Assembly: GCA_046565595.1 (NCBI GenBank)
Contig: JBKHYG010000004.1
Location: 1 to 31,390 of the forward strand
Direction of reading: 5' to 3'
Length of the DNA: 31,390 nucleotides
DNA from: JBKHYG01 sp046565595
GTDB lineage: Bacteria > Actinomycetota > AC-67
The first letter of the stretch is position 1, and each line of letters begins with the position of its first letter. The position numbers were made by a program, and so were the translations under genes. Shown here piece after piece: positions 15,021-22,023 of the stretch. A model generated the notes under the pieces. The model was given only the letters and a program-made list of their open reading frames with translations, had not been told where the DNA came from and searched no databases.

Positions 15021-16144
15021 TTGACCAAACTGAAGGGCAACTTCTTGCCTTTCAGCGACGGCTTTGCTCCCTCGATCGATCCGGCCAAGGCGTAGATCGC
15101 CTTCGAGGCTGGCGAATCTGGATCTGTGATCGTGATCGGCTTGCCTTCATCGCCGCCTTCACGCAACCGCACATCTATCGGAACCTCGATCAACACCTTG
15201 CTGTTGAGGCTCTGAGCGAGTTTCTCGCCTCCACCGTCGCCGAAGATCCGGTGGGCTTCGTCGCAGTTGGGACATACGAAGGTGCTCATGTTCTCGACGA
15301 CACCCAGCACCTTCAGGTTGACCTGATCGGTCATCCGTCCGGCTCGCACCGCCACCGTCTGTGCGGCCTCCTGAGGTGTCGTCACCACCAGCATCTCTGC
15401 GCCCGGCAGGTACTGCGCGATCGAGATCGCGACATCACCGGTGCCCGGAGGCATGTCAAGCAGGATGAAGTCGATGTCGTCGCCCCAGTAGGCGTCGGCG
15501 AGGAACTGGTGGAGCGCCTTGTGAAGCATCGGACCACGCCAGATGACCGGCTGGTCCTCTGGAACGAAGAAACCCATCGAGACGACCTTCACGCCGTGGT
15601 TCTCCAACGGCAGGAACATCCCTTCGAACGCGACCGGGCGACCGGTCACATTCAGCATCTTCGGGATCGAGTAGCCGTAGACATCGCAGTCGACCACGCC
15701 GACCTTGTGACCGCGCTGAGCTAGCGCCACCGCAAGGTTCGCCGTGATCGATGACTTCCCCACCCCGCCTTTGCCGCTGGCGACGAGGATGGCTCGGGTC
15801 TTGGAGCCAGGTGACCAGAAGCCGATCGGCTTGTCCTCGGCGGGCCCGCCCGTGGGCTGACCGGCCCTCAGTCGGCCGACCATCGCTTGACGCTGCTCGT
15901 CGGTCATCACGCCGAGTTCGACATGGACCTTCTCGACGCCCGGGACGGAGGTCGCTGCAGCGGTCACCTCTCGCCGGATCTGGTCCTTCAAGGGGCAGCC
16001 GGCTACGGTCAGCAGGACCTCGACGATCACCGAAGATCCATCGACGGTGACCTCCTTGACCATGTCGAGCTCCGTGATCGGTTTGCCGATCTCTGGGTCG
16101 CGGACGGTCGCCAGGACGGCGTAGATCTCTTCGCGAGTGGGCAT
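15017..16144 (-). CDS. mrp: Mrp/NBP35-family iron-sulfur cluster carrier ATPase
   Basis: A 375-residue P-loop ATPase that holds and hands on Fe-S clusters. Residues 1-95 form a MIP18/DUF59 domain (VRDPEIGKPITELDMV, Cys50). The Walker A motif ASGKGGVGKSS has Lys130, and MPPGTGD is near 231-237. The cluster-binding CPNC is Cys291/Cys294. ATG 16144 gives the usual domain start; a TACCCT hexamer ends 7 bases upstream and there is no Shine-Dalgarno sequence, so the mRNA is probably leaderless. The longer frame to 16174 crosses this promoter. M. tuberculosis also has mrp (Rv1229c) on the opposite strand a few genes after htrA-tatB. Confidence 0.94.
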   Translation of the reverse strand: MPTREEIYAVLATVRDPEIGKPITELDMVKEVTVDGSSVIVEVLLTVAGCPLKDQIRREVTAAATSVPGVEKVHVELGVMTDEQRQAMVGRLRAGQPTGGPAEDKPIGFWSPGSKTRAILVASGKGGVGKSSITANLAVALAQRGHKVGVVDCDVYGYSIPKMLNVTGRPVAFEGMFLPLENHGVKVVSMGFFVPEDQPVIWRGPMLHKALHQFLADAYWGDDIDFILLDMPPGTGDVAISIAQYLPGAEMLVVTTPQEAAQTVAVRAGRMTDQVNLKVLGVVENMSTFVCPNCDEAHRIFGDGGGEKLAQSLNSKVLIEVPIDVRLREGGDEGKPITITDPDSPASKAIYALAGSIEGAKPSLKGKKLPFSLVN

Positions 16145-16151
16145 GCGATGC

Positions 16152-16157
16152 AGGGTA
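16152..16157 (-). promoter_or_regulatory. candidate leaderless -10 (TACCCT) for mrp
   Basis: Minus-strand TACCCT, 7 bases, then the mrp ATG. It uses the same hexamer and spacing as the NUDIX gene promoter at 19199-19204. Confidence 0.6.
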
Positions 16158-16187
16158 GCACCCGATAGCACCACCTGTTCGGGCCTC

Positions 16188-16193
16188 TAGACT
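16188..16193 (+). promoter_or_regulatory. candidate leaderless -10 (TAGACT) for the LLM oxidoreductase
   Basis: TAGACT, 7 bases, then GTG 16201, with no Shine-Dalgarno sequence. It is divergent from the mrp promoter; the two predicted start points are about 56 bases apart. Confidence 0.6.
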
Positions 16194-16200
16194 CCGATCC

Positions 16201-17118
16201 GTGCGTTTCTCCCTTGCTCTACCTCACTATGGGTTCTCGATGCCCGACGGCGGTCCGGCCACCATCGACCGCATAGTCGATGTGGCGCTACACGCAGAGG
16301 AAGCGGGATTCGATGCCGTGGCCGTCAGCGATCACCTGTTCCTGGACATCCGCAAGTACGGCGGTCCGTCCGGTCGATACGAAACCCCCGAAGCGTTCGC
16401 GCTGCTGGCCGCGCTAGCGGAGAGAACCGATCGGATCGGCCTCGAAACCCTCGTGCTCTGCGTTCCGTTCCGCAACCCTGCCGTCCTCGCATCACAGGTC
16501 CGGTCGCTTCAGGACCTGTGCGGCGGGCGTTTCACCTGCGGCCTCGGCGCGGGCTGGTATGAGCCCGAGTTCGAGCAGGCCGGTATCGCCTTCGGGACCC
16601 CGGGCTCGAGGATCGCAGCACTCAGGCAAGCAGCCGAGGTCTTACACGAGGCCGATGTCGCCCCGATATGGATCGGAGGCAAGGGAGGTCCGAAGATCCT
16701 CGAGTCCGTGGTCGCTCACGGCGACGCTTGGAATGTCTGTTGGCGAGCCGAACCGAGCTGGGTCGCCGACCGCCGCGAGGTCATGCGTCAGATCGCTAGA
16801 GACCGAGGTCGCGACCCAGCGGAACTGTCGGTCACCGTCGGCCTGTACACCTACCTCGGACGCGACGAGGATGACCTCGCGAAGAGGTACGAGCAGCTGC
16901 AGGCGTGGAGCCCGGGTGGGCTCCTGAACGGGGTCGAACTCGAGCGATTCGCGGATGGCGGAGCGGTCGGAACGATCGACCAGGTCCGCTCGCGGATCGA
17001 GGCCTTCGCAGAGGCGGGCGCGAGCGAGATCATCGTGTCGCTAGCGAGCCTTCCCTTCGCTCTGGCCGATCCCGAGCAGATCGATCTTGTCGCCGAGCTC
17101 GCTGAGACCCTGAGATGA
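16201..17118 (+). CDS. LLM-class flavin/F420-dependent oxidoreductase
   Basis: A 305-residue luciferase-like TIM-barrel protein. Family features include the opening FSLALPHYG, AEEAGFDAVAVSDHLF (barrel strand with the conserved DH), LETLVLCVPFRNPAVLASQV, GRFTCGLGAGWYEPEFEQAGI and the later APIWIGGKG. In actinobacteria this subfamily commonly uses coenzyme F420, but cofactor and substrate cannot be settled from sequence. The GTG start at 16201 lies 7 bases after a TAGACT hexamer and is predicted to be leaderless. The stop overlaps the lipoprotein start as ATGA, so the two genes are co-transcribed. Confidence 0.88.
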   Translation: MRFSLALPHYGFSMPDGGPATIDRIVDVALHAEEAGFDAVAVSDHLFLDIRKYGGPSGRYETPEAFALLAALAERTDRIGLETLVLCVPFRNPAVLASQVRSLQDLCGGRFTCGLGAGWYEPEFEQAGIAFGTPGSRIAALRQAAEVLHEADVAPIWIGGKGGPKILESVVAHGDAWNVCWRAEPSWVADRREVMRQIARDRGRDPAELSVTVGLYTYLGRDEDDLAKRYEQLQAWSPGGLLNGVELERFADGGAVGTIDQVRSRIEAFAEAGASEIIVSLASLPFALADPEQIDLVAELAETLR

Positions 17119-17897
17119 TCCAGCCGCGTCGCATCCTTGCCGCCGTCCTGCTGCTCGTCGCCACGACGGCCTGTCAGATCCAGATCGAGTTCGACACCAT
17201 CGTGACTCCTGACGGCAGTGGTCTCTTCCGTGTCGCTGTCACCGCCGATAAGGAGCTCCGGGACCTCCGTCAGAGCGAAGGTGGGTTGGCTCCGGTTGAT
17301 GACCTCTTCGATCAACTCTCCTCCATGGGTTGGAGCGTTGCTCGAAGTGAACCGGCCGGCGGACTGCGGGTCTCCGCGGAGAAGGCCTTCGCATCGCCGG
17401 ACGAGTTCGGGTCGGTGTTGGACGAGTTGCGTTCGGCGCGCACCGCCGAAGACGCGGGAGAGCTCGGTTCGGTCGATCTCTCGATGTCGGTGGATCGCGA
17501 TCCGGGACTGCTGCAGACGGGTACCAGTTTCACAGCCCGGCTCGATACCAGCGCCCTCGAGGAACTCGGGCCTGAGTTGCTGGCGGAACTCCGAAGGTTG
17601 GCGACCTTCCAGGTCACCGTCGACCTTCCCGGCAGCACGAGGGTGGATGAGGGACAGGCCGACATCGACCAGGAGACGGTGGTGTGGCGTCCCCAACTGG
17701 GCGAATCTGCGGAACTCAAGGTCTCTAGCGTCGCTCGAGACACGGGCCTGTTCGTCGGGTTGCTCTTCGCCGGGATCTCGTTGGTCCTGTTCGCGTCAGC
17801 GATCGTCGCAGCCAGGAAACGCCGACGCGGCAAGCAAGAGCCGAACTTCACGGCTCTGCAGGATGTGGAGATCAGGAAGCGTGCGGAACGGGAGTGA
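17115..17897 (+). CDS. LppM-like membrane-anchored lipoprotein
   Basis: A 260-residue protein with a signal-like N-terminus and a weak lipobox (VATTAC, Cys20), a long beta-rich extracytoplasmic part beginning with QIQIEFDTIVTPDGSG, and a C-terminal membrane helix (about 212-235) followed by a basic cytoplasmic tail (RKRRRGKQE). This order, including the C-terminal anchor, matches the LppM family of actinobacteria, in which the mycobacterial member affects phagosome handling. The role in a free-living host is unknown. It is coupled to the upstream oxidoreductase by a four-base ATGA overlap, and its last 26 bases overlap the convergent gene. Confidence 0.78.
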   Translation: MIQPRRILAAVLLLVATTACQIQIEFDTIVTPDGSGLFRVAVTADKELRDLRQSEGGLAPVDDLFDQLSSMGWSVARSEPAGGLRVSAEKAFASPDEFGSVLDELRSARTAEDAGELGSVDLSMSVDRDPGLLQTGTSFTARLDTSALEELGPELLAELRRLATFQVTVDLPGSTRVDEGQADIDQETVVWRPQLGESAELKVSSVARDTGLFVGLLFAGISLVLFASAIVAARKRRRGKQEPNFTALQDVEIRKRAERE

Positions 17898-18687
17898 GGA
17901 CCACGATCTCGCAGTCCTTCTTCCAGCGGTCCAGAGCCGCCTCTCCGCCTTGCAGGTTCAGTCGGCGACCGATGAGGAGATCGCGCGCGACCTCGTCCCA
18001 TGCCGCGTCTTTGGGTAGCACCGCTACCGCGCACGGCTGGTCAGCGACCCGGGATCGCTTGTCTTTCGAGCGTGCGATCAGACGGACGGTGTCTGCCTCG
18101 GTCAGGCCGGGGATCTGCTGCTCTCCCTGGCCGGTCAGCACATACACCTGGCCGTCTTCGTAGCCGAACCAGATCGGGAACTCGTGTCCCGCGTTGTACC
18201 GAGGTTGCTTGACGGGCTCGCCGGTCTCGGTCGGATCCCGATCGTCGTCGGCCATAGAGAGCCAGGCGATCGTTCCCTTCTTCAATGCTGCGTCGAGGGC
18301 GCCGTCGACTATCCCCGCTCCGGCACCGGGCTGCTGGAGGACCTGGAAGGGGAAGGACCCAAGCACCTCATCGAAGACCCAGTACTGAAGCAGGTAGGTC
18401 CCTGGGGTAGGGAACCGGACCCCTCGCAGTTCGGTGACGATCCGAGTGGCGACGGACTCGCCCTCGAGTTCGAAGCGGGTCTCCTTGCTCGCGATGCTCT
18501 TCCCGTCAGCGTCGACCACCTCGACCGCGTCTAGATAGTGCCCACCTGGGCCGGTCAACCGCCGCTCGCAGACGAACGGCGACGCGACATCGCCGTGGCT
18601 ACCTAGGAATACGACATCGCCGGCATCGGGGTCGCTCTCTGCGAGCACCCGGTCGGTGATGCGGAAGTCGCGGATGGTGACTGACAT
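17872..18687 (-). CDS. conserved hypothetical protein, possible beta-sandwich plus FMN-barrel
   Basis: A 271-residue cytoplasmic protein without signal peptide. Residues 1-130 look like an all-beta domain (alternating hydrophobic strands, FELEGESVATRIVTELRGVRF, PTPGTYLLQYWVFDE). The second half has GHEFPIWFGYEDGQVYVLTGQGEQQIPGL followed by RLIARSKD and AWDEVARDLLIGRRLNL, which recalls split-barrel pyridoxamine-phosphate-oxidase-like or F420-binding proteins. That assignment is tentative. ATG 18687 was chosen over the upstream GTG 18747 because AAGGA lies 6 bases before it and a promoter sits at 18721-18747. Its end overlaps the lipoprotein gene by 26 bases. Confidence 0.75.
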   Translation of the reverse strand: MSVTIRDFRITDRVLAESDPDAGDVVFLGSHGDVASPFVCERRLTGPGGHYLDAVEVVDADGKSIASKETRFELEGESVATRIVTELRGVRFPTPGTYLLQYWVFDEVLGSFPFQVLQQPGAGAGIVDGALDAALKKGTIAWLSMADDDRDPTETGEPVKQPRYNAGHEFPIWFGYEDGQVYVLTGQGEQQIPGLTEADTVRLIARSKDKRSRVADQPCAVAVLPKDAAWDEVARDLLIGRRLNLQGGEAALDRWKKDCEIVVLTPVPHAS

Positions 18688-18720
18688 GGAGGTCCTTCCT
18701 GTGGTTCGTCGACCGCGGGC

Positions 18721-18747
18721 ATGATAGTCGTGTGCGACCGCTGCCAA
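18721..18747 (-). promoter_or_regulatory. candidate promoter for the 17872-18687 gene
   Basis: On the minus strand TTGGCA (18747-18742), 15 bases, then TATCAT (18726-18721). The start point would be near 18714, giving a leader of about 27 bases with a ribosome site. The spacing is shorter than the usual 17. Confidence 0.45.
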
Positions 18748-18756
18748 GCTCAGGGG

Positions 18757-19191
18757 CTAGACGATCTGAGACCCGGCGGCCAGGGCGTCCTGCGCTATGA
18801 GGAAGTCGAGCAATCCAGGCGTTAGGTGCTCGCTGGCCAGCGCATCGACCTTGAACCATCGTGCGTCGGCCGCGTCGTCTCCTGGGGTCGGGACCGTCGT
18901 GTTGGCGACGGTGGCCCAGAGGTCGATGATCAAGAAATGGTGGTCGATCGAACCGTCCCTCTTTCGAGCCATCCGCTCGACGACGCCTGCGACCGCTCCG
19001 ACCTCGACGGTCAGGCCGGTCTCCTCCCGCACCTCGCGTCGGCATGCATCGCTCAGGGTCTCGCCCGCGCGGACCTTCCCGCCTGGCAACGACCAGGTTC
19101 CTTTCGCAGGTTCGCGATCCCGCAGGACGAGCAGGATCTCATCGGCGTGACGGATGATCGCCCCCACCGCGACGACTGGCCAAGACCCCAT
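18757..19191 (-). CDS. NUDIX hydrolase
   Basis: A 144-residue NUDIX protein that hydrolyses a nucleoside diphosphate linked to another moiety. The full NUDIX box GX5EX7REUXEEXGU runs from Gly38 to Leu60 (GKVRAGE...REVREETGL). The preceding LVLRDREPAKGTWSLPGG resembles ADP-ribose or MutT-type enzymes; the substrate is unknown. ATG 19191 is 7 bases after TACCCT with no ribosome site, so it is probably leaderless. It is divergent from hisN with only 32 bases between start codons. Confidence 0.93.
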   Translation of the reverse strand: MGSWPVVAVGAIIRHADEILLVLRDREPAKGTWSLPGGKVRAGETLSDACRREVREETGLTVEVGAVAGVVERMARKRDGSIDHHFLIIDLWATVANTTVPTPGDDAADARWFKVDALASEHLTPGLLDFLIAQDALAAGSQIV

Positions 19192-19198
19192 GAACTCG

Positions 19199-19204
19199 AG
19201 GGTA
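19199..19204 (-). promoter_or_regulatory. candidate leaderless -10 (TACCCT) for the NUDIX gene
   Basis: Minus-strand TACCCT, 7 bases, ATG 19191. Only 7 bases separate it from the opposite hisN -10 (19212-19217), so two polymerases could not bind at once. Confidence 0.6.
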
Positions 19205-19211
19205 TCAGCGC

Positions 19212-19217
19212 TAGCCT
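19212..19217 (+). promoter_or_regulatory. candidate leaderless -10 (TAGCCT) for hisN
   Basis: TAGCCT, 6 bases, GTG 19224, no Shine-Dalgarno sequence. The same hexamer and spacing recur before the next gene at 19965-19970. Confidence 0.6.
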
Positions 19218-19223
19218 CGCACC

Positions 19224-19967
19224 GTGCTCAACCGCATCTCCTCGTGGCTGGATGAGACCGACGGACTCGCCATGGACCATCACGGACTGTCTGTCCTAGC
19301 CGAGATCAAAGCCGACGGAACCCCGGTGACCCAGGCCGACCGAGCGATAGAGCGGCGGCTGCGTGAACGGATCCGCTCCTCTTTCCTCGACGATGTGATC
19401 GTCGGCGAGGAGGAGGGTGGCGCCCTGCCGGACTCGGGCGTCGCTTGGATCATCGATCCGATCGACGGGACCAAGAACTTCGCCAGAGGTATCCCCGTAT
19501 TCGCGACGCTGGTGGCCCGATGGGAAGACGGCCAACTTACCCACGCGGCGGTTAGCGCACCCGCTCTGGGGCACCGATGGACCGCTGACGAATCTGGAGC
19601 CTTCCTGGATGGCCGTCCGATCCGGGTGGAGGACCGGGCGAGCCTCGAGGAGGCGGACCTGTGCACCGGTGGCCTGGATTTCGCCGAGAGCCATGCTCCC
19701 AACCTCGGCTCGATCCTGAACAAGGTCCGCAGGCATCGAGGCTTCGGAGACTTCTGGGGATACTGCTTGCTCGCACAAGGATCTGTGGATGCGATGCTCG
19801 AGTTCGCGCCGCTGGCGCTCTACGACATAGCCGCACCGCGTTTCATCGTCGAGCAGGCGGGAGGTGTGGTCTCCGACCTGACGGGGGACCGTGCTTTGAA
19901 GCCTGGACCCGCGTTGGCTGCAGGACCGCGGCTGCACGCCGAGATACTGGCTGCCCTCGACGACTAG
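19224..19967 (+). CDS. hisN: HisN-type histidinol-phosphatase (inositol monophosphatase family)
   Basis: A 247-residue IMPase-fold phosphatase. Metal-binding motifs are GEEEGG (61-66), IIDPIDGTKNFARGIPVFATL (Asp78, Asp81) and LYDIAAPRFIVEQAGG (Asp201). The stretches after DPIDGT and around FGDFWGYCLLAQGSVDAMLE are typical of actinobacterial HisN, which removes the phosphate from L-histidinol phosphate in histidine synthesis. A general inositol or AMP phosphatase is the alternative. The GTG at 19224 follows TAGCCT by 6 bases. The TAG stop is the first half of the next gene's -10 hexamer. No other his genes are in the window. Confidence 0.85.
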   Translation: MLNRISSWLDETDGLAMDHHGLSVLAEIKADGTPVTQADRAIERRLRERIRSSFLDDVIVGEEEGGALPDSGVAWIIDPIDGTKNFARGIPVFATLVARWEDGQLTHAAVSAPALGHRWTADESGAFLDGRPIRVEDRASLEEADLCTGGLDFAESHAPNLGSILNKVRRHRGFGDFWGYCLLAQGSVDAMLEFAPLALYDIAAPRFIVEQAGGVVSDLTGDRALKPGPALAAGPRLHAEILAALDD

Positions 19968-19970
19968 CCT
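19965..19970 (+). promoter_or_regulatory. candidate leaderless -10 (TAGCCT) overlapping the hisN stop
   Basis: The TAG of hisN supplies the first three bases of TAGCCT; 6 bases later the acyl-CoA dehydrogenase ATG begins. There is no ribosome site in the 9-base gap. Confidence 0.55.
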
Positions 19971-19976
19971 GGGTAC

Positions 19977-21131
19977 ATGGACTTCGAACTCACCCAGGAT
20001 CAGGAACTCATCCGCAAGAGCGTGCGGGAGTTCGCGCAGGCCGAGATCGCGCCGTACGCCACCCAGTGGGATCGCGAGGAGCGGTTCCCTTGGGAGGTGG
20101 TCGAGAAGATCAAGCCTCTCGGTTACTTCGGCGCTCCTCTACCTCCCGAGTACGGAGGCATGGGCCTCGACGCGATCAGTTACGCGATCCTGCTCGAAGA
20201 GATCGCCCGGGCTGACTCGAGCATACGAAGCATCATCAGCGTCAACTGTTCCCTGGTCGGCTTGACCATCGCCAAGTGGGGCACCGAGGAGCAGAAACAG
20301 CGCTGGCTGCCGTCGCTCAGCACCGGCGAGACCTTCGGATGTTTCGGCCTCACCGAGCCCGATTCGGGCAGCGATGCAGCCAGTATGAAGACCAAGGCTG
20401 TGAGGGACGGCGATGACTGGATCCTGACCGGCTCGAAGATGTTCATCACCAACGGGACCGTCGCCGGAGTCGCCATCATCTTCGCGCAGACCGACCAGAG
20501 CCTCGGATCGAAGGGAACGGCCGCTTTCCTGGTGCCTTGCGATTCGGAAGGTTTCGAGGCGCGAGAGATCCACGGCAAGCTCGGGTTGCGTGCGTCGTCG
20601 ACCGCTTCGCTACATCTCGATGGCGTGCGGGTGCCCTCCGACGCGATGCTCGGTTCGATCGGCGACGGAATGAAGATCGCGTTGTCGACCCTCGACAACG
20701 GGCGCGTGGGACTCGGAGCGTCGTGCGTCGGTCTGGCTCAGGCCTGCCTCGACGCCGGACTTGCATACGCGAAGGAACGAACCCAGTTCGGCAGGCCGAT
20801 CGCTCGCTTCCAACTCATCCAAGAGATGCTCGCCGACATGGCGGTCAAGGTCGAGGCCGCTCGCCTGATGGTCTACCGGGCCGCGGCGTTGAAGGACCGC
20901 GGTGTCCGCAACACGCTCGAGGCCAGCATGGCTAAGTACCTCTCGAGCGAGATGGCGGTGGAGTGCGCGAACCTCGCGATCCAGGTACATGGCGGATACG
21001 GCTACATCGACGAATATCCGGTAGGTCGCTACCTCCGCGACGCCCGTGTCACCACGCTGTACGAGGGCACCTCGCAGATCCAGAAACTGATCATCGGGCG
21101 TCATCTGACCGGCGAGAACGCCTTCGTATGA
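19977..21131 (+). CDS. acyl-CoA dehydrogenase
   Basis: A 384-residue FAD enzyme that forms the alpha-beta double bond of an acyl-CoA and passes electrons to ETF. Family stretches in order: FELTQDQELIRKSVREFA, LPPEYGGMGLD, CFGLTEPDSGSDAASMKT (FAD-binding), GSKMFITNGTVA, GLRASSTASLHLDGVRVP, ERTQFGRPIARFQLIQ, QVHGGYGYIDEYPVGRYLRDAR, and the catalytic Glu363 in LYEGTSQIQ. The Glu position is that of short- and medium-chain members. Chain preference cannot be read. It starts 9 bases after hisN and probably has its own leaderless promoter, though read-through is possible. Confidence 0.94.
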   Translation: MDFELTQDQELIRKSVREFAQAEIAPYATQWDREERFPWEVVEKIKPLGYFGAPLPPEYGGMGLDAISYAILLEEIARADSSIRSIISVNCSLVGLTIAKWGTEEQKQRWLPSLSTGETFGCFGLTEPDSGSDAASMKTKAVRDGDDWILTGSKMFITNGTVAGVAIIFAQTDQSLGSKGTAAFLVPCDSEGFEAREIHGKLGLRASSTASLHLDGVRVPSDAMLGSIGDGMKIALSTLDNGRVGLGASCVGLAQACLDAGLAYAKERTQFGRPIARFQLIQEMLADMAVKVEAARLMVYRAAALKDRGVRNTLEASMAKYLSSEMAVECANLAIQVHGGYGYIDEYPVGRYLRDARVTTLYEGTSQIQKLIIGRHLTGENAFV

Positions 21132-21159
21132 TGACGAGACCGGCCGCCCCCGTTCAACC

Positions 21160-21166
21160 AGGAGGG
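21160..21166 (+). promoter_or_regulatory. Shine-Dalgarno AGGAGGG setting GTG 21172
   Basis: AGGAGGG ends 5 bases before GTG 21172. An ATG overlaps at 21170, but it is followed at once by TGA, so GTG is the working start. Confidence 0.7.
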
Positions 21167-21171
21167 ACAAT

Positions 21172-22023
21172 GTGAAGCGGGGTTACGATCTTCACACGCA
21201 TTCGAACCAGAGTGATGGCGCCTTGCCGCCAGCGGAGGTGGTTCGCCGCGCCCACACCGCAGGCTTGGCAGGGATCGCCCTGACCGATCACGACACCACC
21301 GCCGGCTACGAAGAGGCCAAGACCACCGGAGACGATCTCGGCGTGGATGTGTTCCTGGGCTGCGAACTGTCCGCGCAGTTGGATGGAAGTTCGGTTCATG
21401 TGTTGGCTTATTTCGTCGATCCCGACCATGCACGATGGGTCGAGGAGTTGCAGTGGATCCGCGATGATCGAGAGGTCAGGGCAAACGCGATCGTGGACAA
21501 GCTGCGCGCCACCGGCATAGACATCACCATGGAGATGGTCAAGGCCGCTGCGGGAGGCGACTCGATCGGCAGGCCGCACATCGCAACTGCCATGGTCCAA
21601 GCGGGAGTGATCAGCAGGACACCGGAGGCCTTCACCCCCGAGTGGATCGCCGATGGCGGTGCCTGCTATGTCGGCAAGCGCGTCCTTGATCCGGTGGCTT
21701 CGGTGGAGCTCATCCGCGAAGCTGGGGGAGCTGCCGTGCTAGCTCACCCCGTCTGGCTGGATCTTCACGGACTGGATGGGGACGCCGTCATCGAGGCCTG
21801 CGCCGAAGCCGGGCTGGCTGGCCTCGAGGTCTATCATCCCGAACATGACGATGAAGCGTCTGCACGCTTCGCGAACATCGCCAACGAACTCGGGTTGGTG
21901 GCCACCTCGGCCAGCGACTTCCACGGCAACCAGCATGGCGGCATGATCGGACAGCATCGAACCCAACGCTCCATCGTCGACGAACTGAGGCGACGAGCGG
22001 AGGTTGGCAGGATCGATGGGTGA
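21172..22023 (+). CDS. PHP-domain phosphoesterase (TrpH/RNase AM-like)
   Basis: A 283-residue PHP-domain metal enzyme. The four PHP motifs are present: YDLHTHSNQSDG (His8, His10), ALTDHDT, GCELSAQ, and the later VLAHP and SASDFHG, with GRPHIA between. This layout matches the TrpH/YciV group (3',5'-nucleotide bisphosphate phosphatase or 5'-3' exoribonuclease, RNase AM). An RNA or nucleotide phosphate substrate is likely. The start is GTG with a strong ribosome site. It lies 40 bases after the acyl-CoA dehydrogenase and overlaps the next gene by 8 bases. Confidence 0.88.
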   Translation: MKRGYDLHTHSNQSDGALPPAEVVRRAHTAGLAGIALTDHDTTAGYEEAKTTGDDLGVDVFLGCELSAQLDGSSVHVLAYFVDPDHARWVEELQWIRDDREVRANAIVDKLRATGIDITMEMVKAAAGGDSIGRPHIATAMVQAGVISRTPEAFTPEWIADGGACYVGKRVLDPVASVELIREAGGAAVLAHPVWLDLHGLDGDAVIEACAEAGLAGLEVYHPEHDDEASARFANIANELGLVATSASDFHGNQHGGMIGQHRTQRSIVDELRRRAEVGRIDG

